Shown here: in pieces, positions 51,011-60,004 of the stretch
Layout: each line of letters begins with the position of its first letter
Numbering within the stretch: the first letter of the stretch is position 1
Assembly (NCBI GenBank): GCA_964580055.1
Contig: CAZOJI010000010.1
Coordinates: 1-64,000, forward strand
Source: JBDGYW01 sp964580055
Lineage (GTDB): Bacteria; Gemmatimonadota; Gemmatimonadetes; Gemmatimonadales; GWC2-71-9
DNA length: 64,000 bases
Reading direction: 5' to 3'
Translations under genes and position numbers: made by a program
Notes under the pieces: generated by a model
What the model was told of the DNA's origin: nothing
Database searches by the model: none
The model's input: only the letters and a program-made list of their open reading frames with translations

Positions 51011-51922
51011 GTGAAGCGGCTAGTGCCGTGCTTGATGTTGTCGTGCTCGTTGCTCGGCTTCGCAAACGGGTGTTATCAAGATGCTCTTTCGGAGCCCGGT
51101 TTGCGAAGGGTCCGGACACGAGTGTTCTTGACTGACGCACCGTTTCCCTTTGGCAGTGTCGGTTCCGTGGAAGTCTACGTGCTCGAAATCGCTGCGTCCA
51201 CGGTGCCCGACAGTTCAAGTGACACGCGGGTGTGGAGCGTGCTGGGTGCACCCATGGCCCGATTCGACTTGATGCAGTTGCAACAGAGTAAGCTGGCGCT
51301 GTTGAGCGAGACAGAAATCTCGACCGGCCGTCTTCACGCTGTGCGGGTCACCATCGACTGCGACTCATCGATGGTGAGATACGAGGATGGTGAGACGGCG
51401 AATGTAAGATGGCCGCACGGCGGCAGCGTCACGGTACTGGCCCAGGTAGAGGCACCGATATCAATTGCGGAAACCGGCGCGTCACTCGTGATCGACTTCG
51501 ACGTGGGTCAGAGCTTCACCGCGACGCGTGGAGATCCATTGCACGACTTCGTTTTCACTCCGGTGATCAGGGCGGTCGAAGCGGGCGGCACGGGGTCGCT
51601 CAGTGGGACAATTCGCGGGGACAGCGGGGGCGACGGTGCGCCGGATCCGTTGCATAACGCCTTGGCGTCGTTGTTCCGTGGCGATCCGTCAGCTTCACCC
51701 GACACCTGGTCGAAGGTCGCCCTCGGCCATACGGACTCAGGCGGGTACTACAAGCTCGGGTTCCTCCTTCCAGGGACCTACTTACTCCGCTTGGAAACTC
51801 CCAGCCACGAGCTTTTCGGAGGCTTGTTGGTCCACGAAGTCGAAATCGTTGCCGGCGAGGATTTCACGTTCTCGGTGACACTTCCGGCGACTTCGGCCTC
51901 GTGGATTCCCTCATGGAGGTAG
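51011..51922 (+). CDS. DUF4382-domain lipoprotein
   Basis: A 303-residue protein starting at GTG 51011 with AGGAG at 51001-51005. The signal ends in a lipobox-like 'FANGC' (Cys21). The DUF4382 pattern begins with 'RVFLTDAPFPFGSVGSVEVYV' and includes 'FDLMQLQQ' and 'TGRLHAVRVTI'. The C-terminal third ('GYYKLGFLLPGTYLLRLE') is a carboxypeptidase-regulatory-like beta sandwich. The function of the family is unknown; members are secreted. The next gene starts just after its stop, so both form one operon. Confidence 0.8.
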   Translation: MKRLVPCLMLSCSLLGFANGCYQDALSEPGLRRVRTRVFLTDAPFPFGSVGSVEVYVLEIAASTVPDSSSDTRVWSVLGAPMARFDLMQLQQSKLALLSETEISTGRLHAVRVTIDCDSSMVRYEDGETANVRWPHGGSVTVLAQVEAPISIAETGASLVIDFDVGQSFTATRGDPLHDFVFTPVIRAVEAGGTGSLSGTIRGDSGGDGAPDPLHNALASLFRGDPSASPDTWSKVALGHTDSGGYYKLGFLLPGTYLLRLETPSHELFGGLLVHEVEIVAGEDFTFSVTLPATSASWIPSWR

Positions 51923-51924
51923 TC

Positions 51925-53418
51925 ATGAAGCAACGGTTTGCTCTTTCTGTCCGGACTGTGATGATTCTCGGTGTTCTCTCGGCAAGTTTCCACGGGATCG
52001 ATGCGCAGTTGATCTCTCTCAAGACGGTGCCAGTGGCAACGGGCGACCAGTTCCTGCTGTTTCCGTCCCACAACCTCGGAATGGGGTCAGTGGGAATCGC
52101 CGTTGACGATTCGATCGCCGATCCCTTCACGAATCCCGCCAAGGGGACACGCATTCGGGAATCTCACGTCTTCACGTCACCCACCTACTACCACGTGAGT
52201 CAGGAAGCGGGGAGTGCAGGAGCGCTTCCCGTGGGCCTCGCAATCAAATCGGCGCATTTGTTTGGCGGAGGCATGGTATCCCTCCAGCAGGTCAAGCAAG
52301 GAGAGTGGTTTCGAAGATGGTGGGGAGTAACTGATGTGTTGCCGCCAGATGCGTTGAGATCTCAGTCAGCCACGAATAAGTACGGATTCTTGACTCTGGG
52401 AGCCGTGTTGCCCGGTGACGTGGCGGTTGGAGGAAGTGCTCTGCTGGCCGATTTCAACGCCATAGACGGCGTCGAGCATCTCTACGCGAACAGTGCCGCG
52501 ATCGAGCAGAGGGGCGATCTGAAGGACGTGCGGTTCGGTGCACTGAAGACATTCGAAGACGGCCGCACATTCGAAGCTGTAGGTTTGTATCGGCGTTTTC
52601 ACATGCAGCACGACGTCACATACGTGGATTGGCTGCCTATCGACACCCTCGATTGGGAGTGGGAATATGAAGTCAGGACCGAGGAGAACCTCGATGTGAC
52701 CGACACATGGGGTATCCACTTCGGTTACGTACAGCCGGTAGGTACCGAGGGATGGCGCATAGGAGGCATCCTCACCGCCAATTGGAAGTCGCATCCTAAG
52801 ATCCCCAACTACGAGATCATGAATATCCCGAGAGATCCGGGCAACAGTGCGGCGTTCGATCTGGGATTTGGGATAGCAAAGGTCGCGGGCCCCACGACAT
52901 TTGGAATCGATATCGTATACGAGCCGGGCAGCAGCGACACATGGGCCGAAGCGGAAGAGCGGCTCGAGACGGTCAGCGGCGATACGATCCGCGTGGGTGA
53001 GAAGACCATCGAGAATGAGTTCAGCTTTTCAAACGCCTTCGTCAACGTGGGAGTGACACGACGAGTAGGGCCCGCAGCGTTCCAGTTCGGCCTGGGCTTG
53101 AGGGCGTACGACTACCACCTCGATCAGTGGGACCACGTGGAGGAAGACACGCGCAGGGACGACGAGCAGTGGATGGAATGGGTGCCAAGCTGGGGCGCAA
53201 GAGTAGAGTTGAAGGATCTCGAGTTGCGTTATGCCGGGCGAGTCACGACCGGCACTGGCCGCCCCGGAGTCGGTTGGGGCGACGGTCGGCGAGCACCTGT
53301 GGGATTGGCGGCTGACGCCGGGGGGAACGACATACTGCTTGCTCCCAGTGGCCCGCTGACGCTTCAGGATGTCACCGTGATGACGCACCAGTTTTCGATC
53401 TCGGTACCGGTCCGCTAG
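51925..53418 (+). CDS. Outer-membrane beta-barrel protein of unknown family
   Basis: A 497-residue protein. ATG 51925 follows GGAGG (51915-51919), and a signal peptide ('SASFHGIDAQ') is next. 'NLGMGSVGIAVDDSIADPFTNPAKG' region resembles the start of FadL/PorV-like barrels ('A-DP-A-FTNPA'). Many amphipathic strands follow, and the protein ends in '…HQFSISVPVR' (last seven residues ISVPVR preceded by S), a strand-like terminus. It may form a unit with the DUF4382 lipoprotein. The cargo or partner is unknown. Confidence 0.72.
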   Translation: MKQRFALSVRTVMILGVLSASFHGIDAQLISLKTVPVATGDQFLLFPSHNLGMGSVGIAVDDSIADPFTNPAKGTRIRESHVFTSPTYYHVSQEAGSAGALPVGLAIKSAHLFGGGMVSLQQVKQGEWFRRWWGVTDVLPPDALRSQSATNKYGFLTLGAVLPGDVAVGGSALLADFNAIDGVEHLYANSAAIEQRGDLKDVRFGALKTFEDGRTFEAVGLYRRFHMQHDVTYVDWLPIDTLDWEWEYEVRTEENLDVTDTWGIHFGYVQPVGTEGWRIGGILTANWKSHPKIPNYEIMNIPRDPGNSAAFDLGFGIAKVAGPTTFGIDIVYEPGSSDTWAEAEERLETVSGDTIRVGEKTIENEFSFSNAFVNVGVTRRVGPAAFQFGLGLRAYDYHLDQWDHVEEDTRRDDEQWMEWVPSWGARVELKDLELRYAGRVTTGTGRPGVGWGDGRRAPVGLAADAGGNDILLAPSGPLTLQDVTVMTHQFSISVPVR

Positions 53419-53447
53419 CGAGGATACATTGGGAGCGAAGGGGCGCT

Positions 53448-56400
53448 TCAGTCTGATGAAGCATTCCCGCAGCACCAGCCTACCGGGGCAAAGCCGCAGT
53501 AGCGGCATTCCAGCGGGTCTTCAGCCGCGGTATTTGCCTCTCCCTCGATGCGCCGTGCGATGCTGGATACAGACTGCGCTGCGCGGCGCCGCAGCCGGTC
53601 GTCCACCGGCTGGGAAACCTGAACCTGTGCCCGCGAAAACTGAAAGGCGAACCGGCCGGCCCGCATTCCGGCGATTCCCTCCACAGCGGTTATGTAGACG
53701 TCTTGTTGCGGTTCGTAGAGTTCGGCCTTGCGGCGCGCGACTTCTTCATTGCACTGCGGTGTCTTCACATCCAACAGCGCGAGTCTGTTCGCTTCCACAG
53801 CCGCGAGGTCGATGCTGCCCTCGTAGTACTCGTCCTCGGCGGCAAGATACAGAAAAGCCAACTCCCTGCGAGAATCGGGCAGGTCGGCGATCGTCCGATA
53901 GCCGGGCTCGTTCGCTACCCGCTCGATCTCCTCTCGCAGATGCATCCGATAACGCTCCCCGCGCCGTGTACCGCTTCTCGGAGCGTCCTGGTCGCGCCTT
54001 TGGATCGCATCATCTAGTAACAGTTCCAGGTCGGATTCTTCTCGGAGTCGCTCCAGCACATCGTGCACTATCAAACCCCGTGTCAGTGCGTCGATCAGAG
54101 ACCCACGACGTCTCTCGGGGACGGTCGGCTCACGGATTCCAAGCGTGTATTTGAACCAATGACGACGCGGACATGCCGAGAAGGTCAGATACTCCGTGGC
54201 GGAATGCCTCGTTGCACTGGCCGATACTGATACTGGGTCGACTATGGGAGGCAGGGTGTCCAACGCACGGGGTGGTGGAGGTTCCAGAACGCTGGCGGCT
54301 GTTGCAGAGGGGGGAGCATCGACAACTCGCACAATACCATCTAACCGTTCGCCGGCCGCGTTCTCGTAGTGAAAGCGTCTGCCGTCAGTAGCAGCGACGT
54401 TCTTCAATCCCTGCAGGAGGAAATCGGCTGCTTGAGAGGATCCCTGCTTTCCAACCCGGGCAGCAGAGATGCCGCACAGAATCAACCGTTCGATTGCTCT
54501 GGTAGCAGCCACATACCAGAGCCGTTTTTCTTCTGCCATGCTCTCGAAGGCGAGTCGTGCTTGCAGCGATTCGTAGTTTTCAGGTTGACTGTCGGCCGCG
54601 GGATCTCGCAACGCGATCGTTTTGCTCCCGACGATCATCCTGCCGGAGTTCCTGGTATTCAGTGCCAAGCCCAGCCCACCCCAAAAGACGATCCTCCATT
54701 CCAGGCCTTTGGCACTGTGTACGGTGCTGATAGTCACGGCATCTCCACGAGGAGTGATGGGCTCGCCGTCGTCTCTGTTCGCTTCTCTGCAACGGTGGAT
54801 ATGTGCAACGAACTCACTGGTGCTGAGGCGCGAGGCCTTGCGGGATTGCCTCAGCAATCTCATTACGTTGCGGAACGCCTCGTCCTCATCGTGTCCCAGA
54901 ATTCGTAGGTGTGCCATGTAGCCAGTGTCATAAAGAAGGTCCTCCAGCAGTTCATGCACCGGCTTTCTGTCACGCATGGCGGCGTAGTGAGACAGCATTG
55001 CAGTGCCGGCTGCCATGCGCTCAGCTTCCGCCTCTGCCAGTGATTCCGGCATGAGTGAGCCATACTGATCGGATGAAGGGCGAACCATTTCCCACAGGCA
55101 ACCGTCCGCGCTGGAGCGCAGCTGCAGTAGAGTCTCATCTGAAATGCCGACGAACGGGCTCCTGAGATAACCCACCAGTGCCCGATCGTCAGATGGGTCG
55201 CACAGGGTCTCCAACGCCAGCAAGAGATCCAGTATCTCTCTTTTCTCGTAGAAGCCCGAGCTTCTGAGGGAAAATGCTGGCACTCCTACAGCTTCGAGAG
55301 CATCTCTGTAGTCTGGTGCCATGGACCAGTTTCTGAGCAGCACAGCCATCTCGCCCCACTCATAACCCTCTTGGCTCAGCTCTACCGCTCTCTTGGCAAC
55401 AGCTGTTACCTCCAGTCTCCGACGGTCCGAGCTACTGAGGTCTTTGCCCTTTTCGTTGGCCGGCAGCATGATCACTTCCACCGGCGGCCCCACGTCTTGC
55501 TCACTGGTGCCGGTGGATAGTGCCTCGAACGGCACTTCGAAATCCTGCAGCCCTCCTGGTTGGGTCGGAGTGTCGAATGCCCTGCCGATGGTTGAGTCCA
55601 CGATGCCGAGTATCTGTTTGGAGCAGCGGTAGCTGTTGGTCGTGGAACGTACGAGCCCCCACCCTTTCTGCTCGAAATCTGTTCTTACTTCGTGCCAAAC
55701 CCTCACGTCGGCGCGCCGGAAGCGGTAGATACTCTGCTTGGCGTCGCCAACCAGCATCAGGCGCGTTGTGTCCGAGCGACCCGACGCCGGGTCTCCGAGT
55801 AGATAAGCGATTTCCTTCTGCACGGGATCGACATCTTGGAACTCATCGATTATCAGAGTTTTGATGCGACGTCTCAGGGCGGATCGTATCTGATGATGTT
55901 CGGCGAGCAAATCTCGCGCTTGGACTATGACCCGATCGAAATCGATCAACTCCGAACTGGCAAGCTCCTCGTCTAGGGCGGCAGCGGCGAGCAACGCGAC
56001 ATCTAGTATCGCGCGCTCCGGGGTAGGCAGATTCTCGTTCGCGGCGATGCGACGCAGACGATCGGTATTGCGCAACAGATCTTCCACCATTTCGCGAATC
56101 TGTCTCGCTGAGAAGCGTGACAGCACGGTTGCCAAACCTGGTACGCCCTTGCCTTCCAAAACCCTCAAGATCGTGTCGCGGGTCACCTGCGAACGGATCG
56201 ATTCGAGAACCGGCTCGTCGACGACCTCGTCGCGGGGATTGGCTCCCGCTTGCAGTGCGAATTCACGCAGCAAGTCTAGGCAGAATGAGTGAATTGTCCC
56301 TATCCGAGCCAGTTCTATCTCGTAAGCCTCGGCGGTACGGCTCATCGACAGCAGGGCCCGTCTCAGCTTTCGTTTGAGGTCGGCGGCCGCGGCATTCGTG

Positions 56401-56633
56401 AATGTGATTGCGCCGATGTCCTTGATGCCGCACTGCATTCTGCCAACGGTCTTTTCTGGGGCTCCCTCGGGCGGTTCCAGGTCGACGCCGAGCAAGAATA
56501 GAATCCGGCCCACGACGGTGCGCGTCTTCCCGGTTCCGGCGCCCGCCGAGACCAGGATATGCCGGTCGACCGCGACCACTGCATCCCACTGCTGGCGCGA
56601 GAATTGCCAATCCGTCGCATTCGGTGCGGTCAT
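53448..56633 (-). CDS. addA: AddA/RecB-like UvrD-type helicase-nuclease
   Basis: A protein of about 1061 residues. Helicase motifs are 'SAGAGTGKTRT' (I), 'IDEFQDVDPVQ' (II), 'LVGDAKQSIYRFRRAD' (III), 'STVHSAKGLEW' (V) and 'YVAATRAIERL' (VI). The C-terminal PD-(D/E)xK nuclease has 'LIVHDVLERL', 'GSIDLAAVE' and 'LLDVKTPQ'. It also carries an Fe-S-type Cys set: 'SACPRRHW' before and 'CRYCGFAPVGWCCG' after the nuclease. The start ATG 56633 overlaps the addB stop (ATGA). It processes double-strand breaks together with AddB before RecA loading. Confidence 0.9.
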   Translation of the reverse strand: MTAPNATDWQFSRQQWDAVVAVDRHILVSAGAGTGKTRTVVGRILFLLGVDLEPPEGAPEKTVGRMQCGIKDIGAITFTNAAAADLKRKLRRALLSMSRTAEAYEIELARIGTIHSFCLDLLREFALQAGANPRDEVVDEPVLESIRSQVTRDTILRVLEGKGVPGLATVLSRFSARQIREMVEDLLRNTDRLRRIAANENLPTPERAILDVALLAAAALDEELASSELIDFDRVIVQARDLLAEHHQIRSALRRRIKTLIIDEFQDVDPVQKEIAYLLGDPASGRSDTTRLMLVGDAKQSIYRFRRADVRVWHEVRTDFEQKGWGLVRSTTNSYRCSKQILGIVDSTIGRAFDTPTQPGGLQDFEVPFEALSTGTSEQDVGPPVEVIMLPANEKGKDLSSSDRRRLEVTAVAKRAVELSQEGYEWGEMAVLLRNWSMAPDYRDALEAVGVPAFSLRSSGFYEKREILDLLLALETLCDPSDDRALVGYLRSPFVGISDETLLQLRSSADGCLWEMVRPSSDQYGSLMPESLAEAEAERMAAGTAMLSHYAAMRDRKPVHELLEDLLYDTGYMAHLRILGHDEDEAFRNVMRLLRQSRKASRLSTSEFVAHIHRCREANRDDGEPITPRGDAVTISTVHSAKGLEWRIVFWGGLGLALNTRNSGRMIVGSKTIALRDPAADSQPENYESLQARLAFESMAEEKRLWYVAATRAIERLILCGISAARVGKQGSSQAADFLLQGLKNVAATDGRRFHYENAAGERLDGIVRVVDAPPSATAASVLEPPPPRALDTLPPIVDPVSVSASATRHSATEYLTFSACPRRHWFKYTLGIREPTVPERRRGSLIDALTRGLIVHDVLERLREESDLELLLDDAIQRRDQDAPRSGTRRGERYRMHLREEIERVANEPGYRTIADLPDSRRELAFLYLAAEDEYYEGSIDLAAVEANRLALLDVKTPQCNEEVARRKAELYEPQQDVYITAVEGIAGMRAGRFAFQFSRAQVQVSQPVDDRLRRRAAQSVSSIARRIEGEANTAAEDPLECRYCGFAPVGWCCGNASSD

Positions 56634-59600
56634 GTTCCAGCCTCTCTCACATGCGGCGGCACTCTGCACACGTCATAAGCGGGGCAATATGCTGGGCAGC
56701 CGCAGCTTGGGGCCGGTCGGACAGGGAACCTTCCCTTTCTGACACTGGAGACGTGTTTGCATACCATGTTTAGCGCATTATCCATCTTCGCCATGTCATT
56801 TTCGTTTCGAACCAGATCGCCTGTCTTCTTGTCCACACCATACAGCTGCAGGCAGTGAGCGCGAGCTTTGCCGGGCGACGCGCCGGGTTTGGTCTCACCC
56901 AAGGGGCGGTATTCAACGCGGGAGACTTCGGCGTGGTCGGTTAGCTGAGTCAGAGCGTGAGCATACAGGGGAACCTGGAGTACCACGCCTTCATCCCAGG
57001 CTACACTCCTGCCTTCACCCGGTACGCCACGAATGCTCGATTTGTAGTCGATAGCGGCGACAAATCGTGAAGCATCCTCGATTCGTGCGTCCACGCCTCG
57101 ATCGACACGATCGATGATGCCGCGGTATCTGAAAACCACACCATGCCTCTCCAAAACGACGTCGCCGTCCTCGCCGAATCTCAACTCGTGGTAATCAGCT
57201 CCCGTTCGGAGGATAGCGGCATCGCTCTTCCTCACGTCCTCCATTCTGTCATGGTGTTCCACCTCCCATGCCAAATATCTCAGCAGATCGCGTTTGAGCT
57301 CAGACCTCTTGAACGGCCGTAGTGTCGGGTGTCCCAGCCATGTGAGCTGCTCCATGTCGTCGAACGCGGTGTCCAAAACATCATTCATCAGCGACTCAGC
57401 CCATTCGAGATCCGACGACCGGAGAAAGACGGGTCTTCCCCTTTCGTCACCGGCTCGGTCGTAAAACCGCGCCAATGCGTCATGCAGCAAAGAGCCACGA
57501 ACGGTGGCTTCCATCTCTTCGTCGGGTTCTTCGAGTTTCTGGAGTCGTAGCAGCCTGATGGAGAAGTATGCCCACGGGCATTTTGCGTAAGTCTCGATCT
57601 GGGAAGGGCTCCATAGTTTGTTGTCGTCAAACCGCTCGGAAAGGTGTGATAGGAGACCTCGGTCGATGATGATTCCGGAGAACGGCGATTCGACACCGCG
57701 TACTCTGTCGTACTCGATCTGCGCGCCGTGAAAGGCCTGGTCTCTCGCCGCGGCTGTGGGGGCGAGCGGAGTATCTGGAGTGATTGCAGCGTACTCGTCA
57801 ACCGGGACAGTTGTTGCGTCGGCGACCTCGATTAGCGCCTCAATGAAGGAGGATCTGATTGTTTCTGCGCCGCGGAGGTTGATTTTCGGGTAGCTGATCG
57901 TGAGCTGTCCGGCTCCTCCGACTACTGAGCGAAACAGCTCGCGTTCCCGGAGGTCCCAGTCAGCTCTGGTATCGAGGTGAATTCCGGCGTTGCGGAGGCG
58001 ACTCCTTTCATCGTCATCCAGGATCGGGGACCGCGACGCTGGGTGAGGGAAGGATCCGGCCTCCATGCCAACGAGGAACACGTAGTCGAATCCACGGTGG
58101 CTTGCCGCCAACGCCTCCATTACCTGGACTCCGCGAGGAGATTCAGTCCAGACTCCGATCTGCCCGTCCAACAGATCTCGAAATCGCTTCGAGAACTCGC
58201 TCACCGAAATGGCGGTATTCCTGACAGGATCCGTTACGCCGGCATCTCCCCAACGGGCAACCGCGGATTTCCACTCACTAATAAGGCCGTTGAGCGCGTG
58301 CCAGCCGGCCAGATCTCGCTTCACAGACGCGTACTCGCCCTCCGGTGCATCATAAATCTTCGCTTCGAAATCGAACGGGTCCCGCTGCATGAAGTCCTCG
58401 AGCCATGCTACCCAATCGTACAGAGTCTGGCGGCGATCCAGGTCGCCGGCGTGGCCGCGGAATGCGTCGAACTCCTCTAGGGTCTTGGCCGCGCACGCAC
58501 TTGTCGGGCGGCGCACCGAGCCCGAACCGACTTTATCTTCGGATTCAAGCGGGCCGTCGGGTTGCCGGCTGAGTTCGTATATGGCGGCTCTCCACGCAGA
58601 CAACCCCCTTATCGCTCTCCTGAAACCGAGGAAATCAAAAACGTCTGAGTCGAACAGCGGGCCGAAGAACGGCGACCTTGCCAGGTCGACCAGTCTCTGC
58701 CGAGTCCAACCGTCGGAAGCGGCGGCCAGAAGGCTCGCGACGGCCTTGATCACCGGGATCTCGCTGCAGGATGTTCTGAGCCGTGCAGTCGCCGGAACGC
58801 CGAAGACCTTCAAAGCTCGGACGGCCAGATCCACGTGAGGGCGGCCGCTCCGGGCCACAATCGATACGCGGTGCGGGGGCGTTCCAGCGTCTACCAGGCG
58901 CCGCACCCTTTTCGCGACCTCGCCCATCTCCCTCTCGGTGTTGGGTGCCTCGATGATCGAAAAGCTACCACGCGGCCGGGAGTTACCGTTTGGCTCTTTT
59001 GTTCCGAAGATCGACCTCGCCCAGACGTTGTCTCGTTTCTCCAGGTAAGTGACGGCGGCTGGGGGCAGATCGTGCAGCTCGGAACTGGTATACTGGTGCG
59101 TAACGTAGATGCGCACACGATCGGTCGCGGATGAATCGACCAGAGACGTCAACAGCCTTCTCCACCCACCACGCAGATCTGACAGGCCGTACAGGCGAAT
59201 TTCCCTGCGCCCGCCCAGTCGCTCTGACAGTGCCTCGGGATCCTTCGCTACCAGCCGTGCAATTGAAGCCAACTCGTCGCGGCCGTCCCGCACTCCCTCT
59301 CTGTCCAACGCCTCCAAATAGTCTGCGTAGATGCTCGCGAGCTCCGATTGCTTGCGTTTGGGAAACGACCCTTGGACTCCAGCCGCCGCCGCAGCGGTGG
59401 CTGTCTTGAATTCCTCTGCGGTCGTGCCCTCCGATATCAACTCGCCAATAAACCGGTCGAGACTTTCGAGATAGTAGTCGAGTCTGCGCAGGCGTCCGAA
59501 GACTTCCCCCCCGACACCGCGGACGATGCTGCCCAGGAGTGCCAACCGTTCAACGTCTCCTAGGGGCGCCGCCGCCGGTTGACCCAGCCATAGAGGCAAC

Positions 59601-59830
59601 TCATGAAAGATGCAAAGTGGCGGGTAGAACCATCCCTTGCATCCTTTCCGAGCGGCCAATCGAATGACGTCGTCGCGCAATGCTCCCTGGCGCAGGGCCA
59701 GTAGGTATTGCGGTGTAGGGAATGGGTCGTCGGGTGTCGCGCTGAGTGGCTGGAGGAAACCGTCGGCGGCAGCTCCCAAGAGCAGCTTCACGTCGGCTGA
59801 TACCATCAACTCGAGTTTTGGGGCAGTCAC
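56630..59830 (-). CDS. addB: AddB-like PD-(D/E)xK nuclease subunit
   Basis: From GTG 59830 (GGAG seven bases upstream) the protein has about 1066 residues. It has a UvrD-like scaffold without a Walker A motif, as expected for inactive helicase domains of AddB. The nuclease at the C-terminus shows 'SLLHDALARF', 'YRGIIDRVD' and 'AAIDYKSS'. The four-Cys iron-sulfur staple is made by 'YAKCPWAYF' before and 'CGCPAYCPAYDVC' after the nuclease. It lies immediately upstream of addA with a four-base overlap, the usual addBA order. Confidence 0.87.
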   Translation of the reverse strand: MTAPKLELMVSADVKLLLGAAADGFLQPLSATPDDPFPTPQYLLALRQGALRDDVIRLAARKGCKGWFYPPLCIFHELPLWLGQPAAAPLGDVERLALLGSIVRGVGGEVFGRLRRLDYYLESLDRFIGELISEGTTAEEFKTATAAAAAGVQGSFPKRKQSELASIYADYLEALDREGVRDGRDELASIARLVAKDPEALSERLGGRREIRLYGLSDLRGGWRRLLTSLVDSSATDRVRIYVTHQYTSSELHDLPPAAVTYLEKRDNVWARSIFGTKEPNGNSRPRGSFSIIEAPNTEREMGEVAKRVRRLVDAGTPPHRVSIVARSGRPHVDLAVRALKVFGVPATARLRTSCSEIPVIKAVASLLAAASDGWTRQRLVDLARSPFFGPLFDSDVFDFLGFRRAIRGLSAWRAAIYELSRQPDGPLESEDKVGSGSVRRPTSACAAKTLEEFDAFRGHAGDLDRRQTLYDWVAWLEDFMQRDPFDFEAKIYDAPEGEYASVKRDLAGWHALNGLISEWKSAVARWGDAGVTDPVRNTAISVSEFSKRFRDLLDGQIGVWTESPRGVQVMEALAASHRGFDYVFLVGMEAGSFPHPASRSPILDDDERSRLRNAGIHLDTRADWDLRERELFRSVVGGAGQLTISYPKINLRGAETIRSSFIEALIEVADATTVPVDEYAAITPDTPLAPTAAARDQAFHGAQIEYDRVRGVESPFSGIIIDRGLLSHLSERFDDNKLWSPSQIETYAKCPWAYFSIRLLRLQKLEEPDEEMEATVRGSLLHDALARFYDRAGDERGRPVFLRSSDLEWAESLMNDVLDTAFDDMEQLTWLGHPTLRPFKRSELKRDLLRYLAWEVEHHDRMEDVRKSDAAILRTGADYHELRFGEDGDVVLERHGVVFRYRGIIDRVDRGVDARIEDASRFVAAIDYKSSIRGVPGEGRSVAWDEGVVLQVPLYAHALTQLTDHAEVSRVEYRPLGETKPGASPGKARAHCLQLYGVDKKTGDLVRNENDMAKMDNALNMVCKHVSSVRKGRFPVRPAPSCGCPAYCPAYDVCRVPPHVREAGT

Positions 59831-60004
59831 CAAGCCATCTCCAGCGATTCGGGAAACGGGCTGCCTCTTGTACGCGCAGCGGTCGACGGGGTTTTCCTGC
59901 TGTGATTGTCTAAATTCTATCCAACCCTCTGCGGTCTTCAACAGCCTCGCTATCGAAGCACTGTCCGCGGCTCAATGATCCAAGGGCGCGAAAAGACTCC
60001 GGTT

